This document shows, one piece after another, positions 52,035 to 61,054 of a DNA stretch of 64,000 bases (position 1 is its first letter; each line of letters begins with the position of its first letter). Under the pieces are notes generated by a model. It was not told where the DNA came from, ran no database searches, and saw nothing but the letters and a program-made list of their open reading frames with translations. A program made the position numbers and the translations under genes. The DNA comes from Pseudanabaena sp. ABRG5-3 (GTDB lineage: Bacteria; Cyanobacteriota; Cyanobacteriia; Pseudanabaenales; Pseudanabaenaceae): contig NZ_AP017561.1 of assembly GCF_003967015.1 (NCBI RefSeq), positions 62,001 through 126,000 of the forward strand, read 5' to 3'.

Positions 52035-54854
52035 TTATAACCCATTCCCAATCAAAATAAAAGCAGCCCAGTAATAAGGATGAGCAAAGTTGGTCTTTGA
52101 TCTAGTTTGGGCATTAGCTCTTGGTCTCGGCTCGATAACTATTTGTCCACTTTTATTCTTAGATGTTTCAGCCTCGCTTTCACTACGCAATAGACTTAAC
52201 TGCGCCTGTTGCAAAGCTTCTGCTCTTCCCTGTAGCTTTTTACCATTTACTCCCGCTAAATTTTGATAGAATCTTTGCATTAGGATACTAGTACTGCGAT
52301 CGCTCACCGCCCACAGGGAAGCGATCACCGTCTCTACTCCACCTGCCAAGAAATAGTAACCCATCCCTGCAATCTCAATTCCATCAGGATCAGTACCACC
52401 TAAAGCAGTCTCACAAGCGGATAGAACGACCATCTGCACATCACCAATATAATCCGTCAGGGTCTGGATACTTGGCAAGAAGAGTTTAGTGCCATCTCCC
52501 ATCATCAAAAAAGAGTTTTCACGATCGCCTGTGACAAATTTGCCGTGGGTAGCAATATGCAAGAAATTATTTCCCTTGAGACGATCGCGAATACCCGCAT
52601 AGGTAAACTCTTCATTCAAAATTTGTTTACCCGTAAATATACCTCTAATATCGTTTTTCTGATCCTCTTTGACGATTTCATCTAGCTCAGCAACCACATT
52701 CGGCAATGGATTAAAACCTGCTACCCGATTTGACAATCCTCCTGCGAGGATACGCAATTTTTCTGAGCCTAACAGAGGTTGACCAACTCTCGTTAAGTCC
52801 GCTGATAAAATTGTTGATATTTTATAGTTTTCTACTAAATAATTATTGCCATTGTGGAGAGAAGCCATCGGTACATAGCGAATAATACGATCAAGGGAAA
52901 AGATTAAATGTTTGATATTTTTATTCTCGATCTCCTTGGTGATCGGTGATAGCAATATCTCGTAGAGAGTTTTACTTTTAGCTTTTAGTGTAGCCAAGTC
53001 TGAGTTTGGATCTTTAAGCAATTCTAAATATTGAGTAATTAAGTTAGTCAGTTCTTTTCGATCAATCTCCTTGTATCTGGTTGACACTATAACTACATCA
53101 TCAGAAGCGATCGCCAATGTAATCCAAATTCGATTTTCGACCACTAAAGGATAGATTAAGATTGCCCCTTCTTCTTTGATGAGTAGATCGCGGATACTTT
53201 TGTTATTACGAACCTTTTCAGGGTCGAGTACTGATTCTTCCTTGATGATGCGATTCTTAATATATGTTTTGAGGTTTGCTAAGGATTGTGTAAATTGCGT
53301 GGCTAGGGTTTCACGCTCGTTCTTAAATTTTGCTAGATCAGGGCAGTTAGTTCTTTCACATTCTAAATAACGCTGTCTGAAGTTAACAAGGCCATCAAAT
53401 TTTTTTAAAATCTCTTGTTCTTTGTCTAAAAAAGTAACTCCATTTGCATCTGTCACAGAACGACGATCATCACGAGTATAGTTCTGCAATTCTTGTACCT
53501 TTAGCAATTCCAATACCGCGATCGCTTCTGATATCCGTCCCTGTGAGAGTAATAGATCTGCTAAAGCTCGATAGGTATAAGAAACTGTATCCACATAGGA
53601 TTTTTGTTGCTCAATTGGTAAACTAGTTAAATCTTGGCGAATTAATTCTATAACTTTGACGGATTGTTTATAAAATGCGATCGCACCTGCTCCATTCCCC
53701 TGCTTTGCAAATAAATCACCTAAGTTACTAAGAATAACCGCTTCGGTCGTGCGATCGCCGCTTTCCTTCGCAACAACTAAGCCATCACGATAAAAATTTA
53801 GTGCTTCACTATATTTCCCTAATTGCTTGTAAGCATCTCCTAAACTATCAAGTATTCTCGCCTCAAAATCCTTGTCTTTATATTCTCTGATAATTCTTAA
53901 TGCTAAATTCAGGTTATTAATTGCAGTAACATTTTTTCCTGTTTGGATATTTACAAATCCAATATTGCTAAGAGCTATTCCTTGATCGGGTATACGATCA
54001 ATTTTTTTGCTAATACTTAATGACCGTTGAAATGATTCTAAAGCGAGATCATATTTTTTTTGCAAAGTAAAAACATATCCAAGGTTGTTAATATATATCG
54101 CTCTATTTCTAAGAGATTGAAAGCTATCATCCTTACTAATAATATCAATAGCTTTCTGATAGAAATTTGAGGCATTGTCATATTGACCTAATAAGCTATA
54201 AACACTACCCAATCCATTGTTTAGTATAGATATTTCATTCTTATTAGTTATCTCGTTTAAAAGAGGCTGTGCTTTTTGATATTGTTGTAAAGCCTGAGAA
54301 TATTGTCCGACCTTTCTATAGTCAATTCCAGCATTAATCAAAACTTTTGCTTGATTTAGTCTATCACCAAGTTTTTCAAATACTTGATATGCTTTGGGAT
54401 ATATAGAGATTGCTTTAAAAGTTTGTCCTAATTCACTGTAAGAAGCAGCTATTGCGTATAACATCTTAGCTTCGCTGCCTGAATCCTTTATTTCTTGATA
54501 AAGTTTTAATGCGCTTTCATAAAAAGAAATTGCAATTTCATAGTTATCTAGTTGGTAATAAGATGAGCCAATAGCATTAAGTGAATTGCCAATCATATCT
54601 TTTTGATTAAGAGATTGCCAAATAATCAATGAGTCTTGATAAATAGCAATAGCTCGTTGATACTTGCCGTCTTTGTATAGATTTTTTGCCTGTTTATATA
54701 GATTAGTTGCCTCTATTTTTCTGGCTTTATCTAATGTAACTTGATCTTGGATTTGAACTGTTTTAAATTTCAGTATTTCTATTGGTGGATTTATCGACTG
54801 TTGCAAACCAATAGATGCAGCAAAGATAGTCAATAAACCTTGAAAAAAGGTCAT
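52035..54854 (-). CDS. TPR-CHAT protease, 939 aa
   Basis: A short hydrophobic N-terminus (FFQGLLTIFAASIGL) could be a signal or anchor, weaker than in the sisters. About ten diverged TPRs (to about 420) follow, more AT-rich in codon use than the sister genes. The linker contains a CERTNCPDLAKF pair of Cys not seen in the others. The CHAT domain has His770 in HIATHGKF and Cys814 in LSACETALGG. A charged insertion lies before the final HPYYWAAFILIGNGL. It is probably an older, separately evolved member of the group. Confidence 0.88.
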   Translation of the reverse strand: MTFFQGLLTIFAASIGLQQSINPPIEILKFKTVQIQDQVTLDKARKIEATNLYKQAKNLYKDGKYQRAIAIYQDSLIIWQSLNQKDMIGNSLNAIGSSYYQLDNYEIAISFYESALKLYQEIKDSGSEAKMLYAIAASYSELGQTFKAISIYPKAYQVFEKLGDRLNQAKVLINAGIDYRKVGQYSQALQQYQKAQPLLNEITNKNEISILNNGLGSVYSLLGQYDNASNFYQKAIDIISKDDSFQSLRNRAIYINNLGYVFTLQKKYDLALESFQRSLSISKKIDRIPDQGIALSNIGFVNIQTGKNVTAINNLNLALRIIREYKDKDFEARILDSLGDAYKQLGKYSEALNFYRDGLVVAKESGDRTTEAVILSNLGDLFAKQGNGAGAIAFYKQSVKVIELIRQDLTSLPIEQQKSYVDTVSYTYRALADLLLSQGRISEAIAVLELLKVQELQNYTRDDRRSVTDANGVTFLDKEQEILKKFDGLVNFRQRYLECERTNCPDLAKFKNERETLATQFTQSLANLKTYIKNRIIKEESVLDPEKVRNNKSIRDLLIKEEGAILIYPLVVENRIWITLAIASDDVVIVSTRYKEIDRKELTNLITQYLELLKDPNSDLATLKAKSKTLYEILLSPITKEIENKNIKHLIFSLDRIIRYVPMASLHNGNNYLVENYKISTILSADLTRVGQPLLGSEKLRILAGGLSNRVAGFNPLPNVVAELDEIVKEDQKNDIRGIFTGKQILNEEFTYAGIRDRLKGNNFLHIATHGKFVTGDRENSFLMMGDGTKLFLPSIQTLTDYIGDVQMVVLSACETALGGTDPDGIEIAGMGYYFLAGGVETVIASLWAVSDRSTSILMQRFYQNLAGVNGKKLQGRAEALQQAQLSLLRSESEAETSKNKSGQIVIEPRPRANAQTRSKTNFAHPYYWAAFILIGNGL

Positions 54855-54915
54855 AATGATAAACCTTCAAGTTTATAAAATCAACTTAGCTATTTTTTAG
54901 AACTGATATTTGTAA

Positions 54916-55248
54916 TTATCTAGGTTCAGGCACTTCAGGCACTTCAGGAATAGAATGAATTTCCTCTGGACCAGGAGATTCCATAACTGGTTCAGGCAGA
55001 GGTGGCAGTGGTCGGGGATCTTTTACTCCTTTAAGAATTGCTTCCCAATGAAACCTTTTACCCAAATTAGAATGTATTTTGCCTATTTCAAAGAGAGTAT
55101 CAGCAACTTTGACACTATCTCCAATTTTTTTGTATTCTTCTAGAGATTTTTCGAGATTTTCAATGGCTTTAAGACTATCTTTATCTCCTTGTACAAACAA
55201 ATCTTCTGTTTCTTGCGACTTGCTAGTTGTCTTTTTCTTAGATGCCAT
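54916..55248 (-). CDS. Small TPR-like protein with Pro/Glu-rich tail, 110 aa
   Basis: The Lys/Ser/Thr-rich start (MASKKKTTSKSQE) leads to one or two helical hairpins (AIENLEKSLEEYKKIGDSVK, ADTLFEIGKIHSNLG) like a single TPR. A proline-rich acidic tail follows (PLPPLPEPVMESPGPEE). It is not exported. Its position 61 bp upstream of a TPR-CHAT gene suggests a small partner that could pair with TPR repeats. No family is recognised. Confidence 0.65.
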   Translation of the reverse strand: MASKKKTTSKSQETEDLFVQGDKDSLKAIENLEKSLEEYKKIGDSVKVADTLFEIGKIHSNLGKRFHWEAILKGVKDPRPLPPLPEPVMESPGPEEIHSIPEVPEVPEPR

Positions 55249-55477
55249 AACGATTTATAGTTTAGATGTCATTGATACGTATCTATATATTTAGTAATCT
55301 AAAGCTATAACTAGAATTTGTCTACAAATACTATGATTAATTTCTAGCTTGTAATATTTCTTCTCATTTAGTCATTTATTTGCTGCCAGCAAGTGCAAAC
55401 ACAATTCCTAAATCCTCACTAAATCTAACTTGTCTCATCCTTCTCACATTTCTCTTCCACTATGATTACACAAATCT

Positions 55478-58225
55478 CTACATTCCATTACCAATCAGGA
55501 TAAAAGCAGCCCAGTAATAAGGATGACTTATTTTCGCAGGGACAGTGGATGAAGTTGCCCTCGGACGCGCCTCAATAGACACAATGCCTCGCGCATCGCC
55601 TAAACCTTCATAATTGCCTGTAATCATCGCTACTTGTGCCTGTCGCAACGCCTCCGTATTCGAGACTTTGCCTGTCTTTACCGCCGTATAAAAAGCATCC
55701 ATGAGTCTCTCCGTACCGCCATCGGACACCTTCCAAAGCGTAGCGATCGCTGCACTTGCCCCCGCGTTATGAATCTGATAGCCCAAACCAAAAATCTCAA
55801 TCCCTTTACTCTTACCGCCCTGACCACCGATCGCCGTTTCACAGGCACTGAGAACAACCAAACTCACATTGGTGAGCGTCCAGCTACCGATATCGCTAAT
55901 CGTGGATATCTTGCCATCACCAAGCAGAATAAAGGACTGTTCGGGTTGTCCGACTTCAAAATGTCCGTGGGTGGCAAGATGGATAATGTTATGGGTGTTG
56001 AGTTTCCCTGTGAGAGCGGATTCGGTAAAGTCGCGATCGATTAGTTCGGTCGTGTTAATTTTGGTGGCGATGTTGTCTACTTCTAGTTTGGTGGCGGGAA
56101 GGGCGGAGAAGGAAAGTGTGCGATCGCCTATTTTGACATCGTGCTTGGTAGTGGATGCGGCGGCGAGGACGCGGATTGATGATGCGGTGCGAGGTGTGAA
56201 GTCGGTGAGGGATGCGGCGGTGATGTTGTTGATGCGATAGCGTTCGACTAGCCATTGTTTGCCATCATAGAGGGCGGCGAGGGGAATGTAGCGCAATCCT
56301 TCATCGGGGGCATAGATGATGGTTTGGATGTTGGCTTGTTGGAGTTCTTTCTCGAAGGGTTGGATTAGCCAGTTATAGAATTTTTGAGCATCGGGTTTGA
56401 CTTCGGAGTTGGGGTTACGCAGGTTGCTCAGGAATGAGGTTATGGCTTGGTTGAGGTCTGTGCGTTTGAGGTTGATGGTTTTACGGATTGGTGGGGCATT
56501 GGCGATAATCAGGATCAGTTCGAGGCGATCTTCGAGAACAAGGGGATAGAAGAGGGCGGCGTTTTGGAGTTTACTGAGGTTGCCCCGTAGGCGGTTGTAT
56601 TTCTGAATATCGACATTTTGGGCGCTTTGGGTACGGCGTAGTTCTTGAATTTCTTTTTGGACGGCAGGAATTTGCAAGAAGGCGTTGAATTGTTTGTTAT
56701 ATTCCTTTTCGTTGTTGGTCAGGAAGGCGAGGCGTGGTTGTTGTTGCGGGTCAAGTTTGCCTTCGCGATCGAGTTTCTGAAGTTCGGCGAGTTCGTTGCT
56801 GAGGGCAATAATGTTCTTTTCAGAATTTTGGAAATCCGCACCTTTGGCGGTTTCGGGGTTGACACTCACAGTGCGGAGATATTCGCTAAGTTCTTCGACT
56901 TTGAGGAGGTCGAGGACTTGTTGGGCTTCGAGGATGCGGTCTTGTTTGAGAAGGAGGTCGGCGAGGTTTCGATAGGTAGACTCGACTGTTTCTAAATAGG
57001 ATTTTTGAACGTCTTTATCGAGTTTGCGAAGGTCTTGGCGAATGGATTCGATGACGTTGACCGATTGTTTGTAAAAGAGAATCGCTAGTTCGGGGCGCTT
57101 GGCTTTGGATAGTACTCTTCCTAGATTTGCAAGAGCTAAACCTTCGCCACTTCTATCGCCGATCTCTCTAGCAATGCTCAATGCTTGCTGATAAGAAATA
57201 ATCGCTTCACGATCTCGGTTTAGCTTTTCGTAGGAAGAGGCTAAATTATTCAGTGTAATTCCTTCAATTTGGCGAGCTTTGATTTCTCTGGTGATCTCTA
57301 GCACTTGCAGTTGGTATTCGATGGCTTTGTCATATTTGCCTAGTGAATCGTAAGTGTTTCCCAAATTTCCTAGAGCTGCGCCTTCACTTTGACGGTCTTT
57401 GATTTCTCTGGTGATTGCTAACCGTTGCAGTTGGTATTCGATGGCTTTGTCATATTTGCTGAGAGCATAGTAAGCAATTCCCAAATTCCCTAAAGCGTTG
57501 CCTTCACCTTGACGGTCTTTGATTTCTTTGGCGATTGCTAAGTGTTGCCGTTGATATTCGATGGCTTTGTCATATCTGCCTAGGGAATCGTAAACGTTTC
57601 CCAGATTCCCCAGAGCCTTGCCTTCACCTTGACGGTCTTTGATTTCTCTGGCGATCACTAAGTCTTGCAGATGGTATTCGATGGCTTTATCATATTGCCC
57701 GAGGTTTTTGTAAGCGATACCCAAATTTCCCAGCGAATTTCCCTCACCTTGGCGGTCTTTGATTTCTCGCGCGATCGCTAAAGCTTGCAGTAGGAATTTG
57801 ATCGCTTGGTCATATTTGCCGAGAGAATTGTATGTGTTTCCCAAATTTCCCAGCAAATTTTCCTCACCTTGGCGGTCTTTGATTTCTCTGGCGATTTCTA
57901 AACTTTGCAGATGGAACTCGATCGCTTGGTCATATTTGCTGAGGGAATTGTAAGCATTGCCCAGATTTCCCAATGCCCATAATTCTCCTTGTCTATATTT
58001 GATTTCGCGATAGATATTCAGTGCTTGTTGATATGACTGTAATGCTGCTTCAAACTGGCTGATATCAGATTGCTTATTCCCTTGACTAATCAGCCAATCT
58101 GCCTCTGCTTTGCGGTCTTGAGTCGTTTGCGCTTGCGCCGTCATCAAAGCCACATCAGGCGGCGACACCATGCCCAAAATCCCAGCCAAAGCCGCAACCA
58201 TCAACGCATAAAACCGCGAAGCCAT
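55478..58225 (-). CDS. TPR-CHAT protease, exported, 915 aa
   Basis: The signal peptide (MASRFYALMVAALAGILGMV..AQAQ) is almost identical to that of the 45.2-kb paralogue, as are the CHAT flanks (TLWKVSDGGTERLMDAFYTAVKTGKVSN), so the two arose by recent duplication. Eight to nine TPRs of 40 residues (SLGKYDKAIEYQLQ.LAI.REIKDRQGEG) precede the CHAT domain with His753 in HLATHGHF and Cys795 in LSACETAIGG. The tail ends in NGM instead of NGL. The TPR array is intact here, while the paralogue has lost or corrupted units. Confidence 0.9.
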   Translation of the reverse strand: MASRFYALMVAALAGILGMVSPPDVALMTAQAQTTQDRKAEADWLISQGNKQSDISQFEAALQSYQQALNIYREIKYRQGELWALGNLGNAYNSLSKYDQAIEFHLQSLEIAREIKDRQGEENLLGNLGNTYNSLGKYDQAIKFLLQALAIAREIKDRQGEGNSLGNLGIAYKNLGQYDKAIEYHLQDLVIAREIKDRQGEGKALGNLGNVYDSLGRYDKAIEYQRQHLAIAKEIKDRQGEGNALGNLGIAYYALSKYDKAIEYQLQRLAITREIKDRQSEGAALGNLGNTYDSLGKYDKAIEYQLQVLEITREIKARQIEGITLNNLASSYEKLNRDREAIISYQQALSIAREIGDRSGEGLALANLGRVLSKAKRPELAILFYKQSVNVIESIRQDLRKLDKDVQKSYLETVESTYRNLADLLLKQDRILEAQQVLDLLKVEELSEYLRTVSVNPETAKGADFQNSEKNIIALSNELAELQKLDREGKLDPQQQPRLAFLTNNEKEYNKQFNAFLQIPAVQKEIQELRRTQSAQNVDIQKYNRLRGNLSKLQNAALFYPLVLEDRLELILIIANAPPIRKTINLKRTDLNQAITSFLSNLRNPNSEVKPDAQKFYNWLIQPFEKELQQANIQTIIYAPDEGLRYIPLAALYDGKQWLVERYRINNITAASLTDFTPRTASSIRVLAAASTTKHDVKIGDRTLSFSALPATKLEVDNIATKINTTELIDRDFTESALTGKLNTHNIIHLATHGHFEVGQPEQSFILLGDGKISTISDIGSWTLTNVSLVVLSACETAIGGQGGKSKGIEIFGLGYQIHNAGASAAIATLWKVSDGGTERLMDAFYTAVKTGKVSNTEALRQAQVAMITGNYEGLGDARGIVSIEARPRATSSTVPAKISHPYYWAAFILIGNGM
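57220..58010 (-). repeat. About six tandem 120-bp TPR-coding repeats
   Basis: The plus strand repeats CCCAAATTTCC...CTTCACCTTG.CGGTCTTTGATTTC and TCGAT.GCTT..TCATAT..GCC at 120-bp steps. The period is identical to the array at 49.5-51.0 kb, but the consensus differs, so each gene expanded its own unit. Confidence 0.85.
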
Positions 58226-58365
58226 AACCGATCCTCAAGGAAAAAATAGAAAGGGAAAAGGAAAAAGTGAATATTAGACCTCTTAATTATCAGGGATGTT
58301 TGTTAATATTTTCACCATCCACAACACTTTTTGCCCACAGAAAACAGCGATGGGAAACTTATTTA

Positions 58366-58516
58366 TAGGACTTACGCAGAAATTGCTAAGACCCTCACCC
58401 CTAGCCCCTCTCCCATTAAGGGAGAGAGGAACAAGAAAAACCTCTTACTCCCCTTCTCCCGTTCTGGGAGAAGGGGAGAAGGGGATGAGGGCAATTTGGA
58501 TTTTGCGTAAGTCCTA
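58366..58516. mobile_element. MITE-like palindromic element, 151 bp
   Basis: The inverted ends TAGGACTTACGCA (58366-58378) and TGCGTAAGTCCTA (58504-58516) enclose non-coding DNA with internal complementary tracts (CCCCTCTCCC and GGGAGAAGGGG). Such ends are typical of small non-autonomous elements of cyanobacteria. It lies between the 55.5-kb CHAT gene and the 3' end of the next gene, and may serve as a shared terminator hairpin. Confidence 0.7.
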
Positions 58517-58518
58517 AT

Positions 58519-59595
58519 TTATTTAGAAATTTTTCTCAACCATTCATCCACCTGCCGTTTCTTCGCACTATTCTCCAAACTCGCATAATTAGCCAAAGCA
58601 AGCTGCAAATATTTCCGTGCCTCCTGTTTCTTCCCATTCACCACAAACACCTTCGCCAAGCCAATCTGCGCCTCCGCCAAAACCTCCAAATTCTGCTCCG
58701 ACTGCGCCAACTCCAACGCCCTGCGATAATGCAACTCCGCTACATCACGCAACCCAACCTGCAAATAGAAATTACCCAACATCCGCTCCGCGATCGCCAC
58801 CGACTGCCCCGCCTGATTCACTACCAGACTCGCCTTCCCTAACACTGCGATCGCCTGTTCCGCCAACTCATACTCATTGTAAATATCCGCCAATGCGATC
58901 GCCTTTGCAATCTCAGGCAAACCTTTATTTGACTGAATCACCGCAATTCTCTTATTTAACTCTTGACTCTCCTTCTCTGTCAAAACCTTAAACCGCAACC
59001 GAAACTCAGAATTATTACCTCCCAACGCCTTAACCAGAAAATTATAATCAACACCCAACTTTAAAGGCTGATTCCCACCATAGCTAACCTTTGGACAATC
59101 CACTTGGCGATCGAGCAAGATCTCTTGCCGCGTTCCCAATTGCACTCGATATCCCGTCGCTCCATTTACCTCCTGCCAACGAATCACCTGCGACCCATCC
59201 AGCAAAGTCACCGTATAAAAACGCAAATCGAGGTATTTCAAAAAATCATCCTCGCCCCTCGAATCAAAAGTAGATCCAGTATTTCTCACCGCTCGCGGAC
59301 AAATCGTAGGCAATCCCACAAACTCACCACTTTCTACTGTTCTTACCTTCCCATCATCACAAACCACTTCCAATGCTGTCTCACTATCAGGTTTGACAAG
59401 ATCACCATTATTCAGCCACATCAAATATATCGCGGGTTTCGGATTGCTAGAACCTTCACGCAACACAACCGCCTTCGGATTCGGAGATACAATCATCACA
59501 TTAGCTGCCCCAATTTGAGGCAAAGGAACTAATCCAAGCACAGTCAAACCAAAGCCCAAACCAATTAACTGACTATTTTTCATTTTTCTTGACAT
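58519..59595 (-). CDS. Exported protein with C-terminal TPR-like repeats, 358 aa
   Basis: The ATG at 59595 (MSRKMKNSQ) has GGAGG 8 bp upstream; an earlier TTG is unlikely. A signal peptide (LIGLGFGLTVLGLVPL..GAA) is followed by a beta-rich region (VVLREGSSNPKPA, four Cys: VVCDD, PTICPR, VDCPK) with an Ig-like look (WQEVNGATGYRVQL). Helical TPR-like repeats fill residues about 220-355 (AERMLGNFYLQVGLRDVAELHYRRAL). It lies 72 bp downstream of the next TPR protein gene. I suggest a periplasmic partner of the CHAT proteins; the family is not named with confidence. Confidence 0.7.
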   Translation of the reverse strand: MSRKMKNSQLIGLGFGLTVLGLVPLPQIGAANVMIVSPNPKAVVLREGSSNPKPAIYLMWLNNGDLVKPDSETALEVVCDDGKVRTVESGEFVGLPTICPRAVRNTGSTFDSRGEDDFLKYLDLRFYTVTLLDGSQVIRWQEVNGATGYRVQLGTRQEILLDRQVDCPKVSYGGNQPLKLGVDYNFLVKALGGNNSEFRLRFKVLTEKESQELNKRIAVIQSNKGLPEIAKAIALADIYNEYELAEQAIAVLGKASLVVNQAGQSVAIAERMLGNFYLQVGLRDVAELHYRRALELAQSEQNLEVLAEAQIGLAKVFVVNGKKQEARKYLQLALANYASLENSAKKRQVDEWLRKISK

Positions 59596-59640
59596 CCTCT
59601 CATCCTCCTCAATCTGATTAATCCTTACTAACAAGACCTA

Positions 59641-59661
59641 TGGCGATTAGCTAAATCGCCA
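59641..59661. repeat. Perfect 8-bp inverted repeat between two TPR genes
   Basis: TGGCGATT, then AGCTA, then AATCGCCA form a small hairpin 7 bp downstream of the 59.7-kb gene's stop. There is no T-run on either side, so it is at best a weak terminator or an mRNA processing site. Confidence 0.4.
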
Positions 59662-59667
59662 TCCATT

Positions 59668-60972
59668 CTACTCCTTCTTTACTTCTTTACCAGATAAAAT
59701 CTTCTCTATCCGTTTATTTGCCAAGGCAGACCATTCATCCTCTTCAGGCTTTGCCAAATCGCTGGGAGTGACTACCGCAATACAAGTCCTCCATAAATCT
59801 AAAGCCTTTGTAGGTTCCTGTGGAAATTTTGCATCCACAACTTGCGCTAATAAACAATGCGCCGAACTGCGATCAGGATCAATCTTAATCGCTCTCTTGA
59901 GCTTTTCTGCGGCAACATCATAACTCTCCTGCATCAACCGCGCCCAACCTAAATTTTTGTACAAACTGTAATAAACATCTCTCTGTTCTTTAGACATATT
60001 CTTACCATCCCGATCTTGCAACCCCAGATCGTTGAAACGGTCAAATCCTTTTCGCAACAAATGTACTGCCGTTCCATATTCTTTTTTGAGAATGTATAAA
60101 CGCCCCAAATTATTCAAAGCCTTAACATAGGTAATTGCACTATCAAACCTTTGTGGATCGCTTTGTACAGCCACTTCATACTGCGCCTTTGCCTTATCCA
60201 AATCATTTAACTCTTCGTACAACCAGCCAAGATTGTAATAAGCCTCACCATAGTTAGGACGCATGGCGATCGCCCTCTCAAAATCCGCCTTAGCACTTTC
60301 TATCCGCTTATTATCAAAATTCTCAAGCCCATTTCGATTAACCTTATGCGCCCAAGATGGTAAAGCAGCATTAATTACCAACAAAGAAAGCATCAATAGC
60401 CAAGACAAACCGCAGCTAGTTTCTTGCCAAAACTCCTTAGGTATATGCAACTGAATGAGAATTTTTTCATAGGACTTCTGACCCACCTGCGTCAGCGCAC
60501 CACCACCCGCCATTAAAGTCAAAACACTCTGCCCAACCACATACAAAGTATTCTCCGAATTTGCCCCACCACTTAAGATCCTTGATGACGTATTCACAAC
60601 CAAGCTCAGTGACACCGTCAAAGCTGCGATCGTCAAGCCATTCCACAACCAATCCCAGTTATCCCACCGTGAAGAAAAATACCACCACCAATTTGACTCA
60701 GGCGGCTTAATCAGCGATCGTAATTCAGCAAGATTAGGAGTTCGCAGAATGACATCTTTTTGTGCTTTTAGCGACCTATCTAAACTTTCTATCTCTCTCA
60801 ATTCACTAGCTTTTAACTTGGAAGGATCGGAGAGTACACCCTGTAGAGAGTCTCGCTTCACTAATACATCAATGACGCGCTCGGATAACAGTTCTTTCTC
60901 ACTAGATTTCAAGTACTCAAGCGCCGATCGATAATCTAATAAAAATTGAGAAGCCGATTTATCCTCTGACAT
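59668..60972 (-). CDS. Membrane-anchored TPR protein, 434 aa
   Basis: The start is set at the ATG (MSEDKSASQ); a TTG four codons earlier is the alternative. The N-terminal 100 residues are a helical, probably coiled-coil cytoplasmic part (SSEKELLSERVIDVLVKRD). Three hydrophobic segments follow at about 110-130, 145-165 and 188-206. Residues about 220-400 contain four TPRs (AIAMRPNYGEAYYNLGWLYEEL type). It has no protease domain. It may anchor or sense for the adjacent AAA-nuclease and CHAT genes; this is inference from its position. Confidence 0.7.
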   Translation of the reverse strand: MSEDKSASQFLLDYRSALEYLKSSEKELLSERVIDVLVKRDSLQGVLSDPSKLKASELREIESLDRSLKAQKDVILRTPNLAELRSLIKPPESNWWWYFSSRWDNWDWLWNGLTIAALTVSLSLVVNTSSRILSGGANSENTLYVVGQSVLTLMAGGGALTQVGQKSYEKILIQLHIPKEFWQETSCGLSWLLMLSLLVINAALPSWAHKVNRNGLENFDNKRIESAKADFERAIAMRPNYGEAYYNLGWLYEELNDLDKAKAQYEVAVQSDPQRFDSAITYVKALNNLGRLYILKKEYGTAVHLLRKGFDRFNDLGLQDRDGKNMSKEQRDVYYSLYKNLGWARLMQESYDVAAEKLKRAIKIDPDRSSAHCLLAQVVDAKFPQEPTKALDLWRTCIAVVTPSDLAKPEEDEWSALANKRIEKILSGKEVKKE

Positions 60973-61054
60973 AGATATATCCAAATTAGCAAGTCATTTC
61001 AGGTAATCATCATAAACTAAAAATGTCGTTGCACTGAACCTTCTTCTCACTCAT

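Noticed and set aside
58617-59532. Pro/Ser- and Arg/Ile-rich plus-strand ORFs of 124 and 142 residues
   Set aside because: They are antisense shadows of the exported TPR protein with no start context or recognisable domain.
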